62,948 nt of DNA. Source: Ktedonobacteria bacterium. Lineage in GTDB: Bacteria; Chloroflexota; Ktedonobacteria; Ktedonobacterales; JACDGC01. Each line of letters starts with the position of its first letter. The first letter of the stretch is position 1. The stretch covers positions 1-62,948 of the forward strand of contig DAIDHM010000154.1 of the NCBI GenBank assembly GCA_027459705.1. Direction: 5' to 3'. The translations under genes were made by a program, and so were the position numbers. Below are positions 62,865-62,948 of the stretch, piece by piece. The notes below the pieces were generated by a model that ran no database searches, had not been told where the DNA came from, and saw nothing but the letters and a program-made list of their open reading frames with translations.

Positions 62865-62910
62865 AAGCAGGGGGTAGAGTAGCCCTGCAGGGCTACTCTA
62901 CCCCCTGCTT
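62865..62910. repeat. Perfect 46-bp palindrome
   Basis: Each 23-base half (from AAGCAGGGGGTAGAG inward to CCCTG) is the exact reverse complement of the other, with no loop, centred between 62887 and 62888 on CTGCAG. It borders the start-less gene. Possible roles are a strong terminator, a mobile-element end or a replication structure. Confidence 0.85.
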
Positions 62911-62948
62911 GGCGTCGCTGTCAAGGGCAGTGGGGTCAATATACTGCC

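Noticed and set aside
1-62948. CRISPR array
   Set aside because: No series of regularly spaced identical repeats is present; the only tandem repeats (2443-2494) are imperfect and adjoin without spacers.
62865-62948. Palindrome as a simple fold-back assembly artefact
   Set aside because: The sequences flanking the two halves are not complementary, so it is not a general fold-back; read mapping would still be needed to exclude a local error.
54746-62948. Integrase gene in the element
   Set aside because: No frame shows tyrosine- or serine-recombinase motifs; the integrase, if present, must lie to the right of the window.

Overview
The window looks like a chromosomal segment of a Chloroflexota bacterium, possibly of the spore-forming Ktedonobacteria side of the phylum. 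This is inferred from gene content, with no similarity search behind it: an F420-type luciferase-like oxidoreductase, a GerW-type sporulation protein, Flp pilins, many small proteins built as zinc ribbon, membrane anchor and outer domain, frequent GTG/TTG starts, and moderately high GC. The left edge cuts into purL.

Positions 1-31500 hold scattered core and accessory genes. They include the end of purL, an esterase, a PLP aldolase / lactone oxidase / APC permease operon (2533-6784), YggT, an LLM oxidoreductase, purA, a PaaI thioesterase, clpP, an FHA protein, PhoU, a CoxG-like protein, a primary-type sigma factor, a membrane-free chemoreceptor-like protein, ComM, rph and a GH3 enzyme. At 20491-24990 an ECF-like sigma protein with a roughly 720-residue disordered tail precedes a membrane-anchored zinc-finger anti-sigma-like protein with a predicted propeller. 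Several convergent gene pairs are separated by strong hairpins.

Positions 31500-47100 hold the best understood regulation. A complete T-box leader with a UUC (Phe) specifier controls pheS, a homoserine dehydrogenase and pheT as one unit. Next come a Gmad2-type lipoprotein, elongation factor P with Asn at the loop tip, a YbjQ protein, three tandem Flp pilin genes, and the livKHMGF branched-chain amino acid transporter. LivG lacks the Mg-binding Thr of Walker A.

Positions 47100-54550 carry a TPR protein, an M55 D-aminopeptidase, a BNR-like exported protein, a GerW/membrane protein pair and a DUF1992 protein.

At 54702 the character changes. Only the 3' half of a tRNA-Gln(CTG) gene is present, and everything to its right (54746 to the window end) appears to be an integrated mobile element of mosaic base composition. 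It carries an XRE regulator/Nudix operon facing an HD-domain gene, a probable single-strand-binding-like protein, a Cys-rich protein, a polytopic membrane protein, a cluster of stem-loops that may be a rolling-circle origin or oriT, and a Rep_trans-family initiator/relaxase. It ends with a gene lacking a start codon beside a perfect 46-bp palindrome. No integrase, coupling ATPase or second att copy is in the window, so the element continues beyond the right edge.
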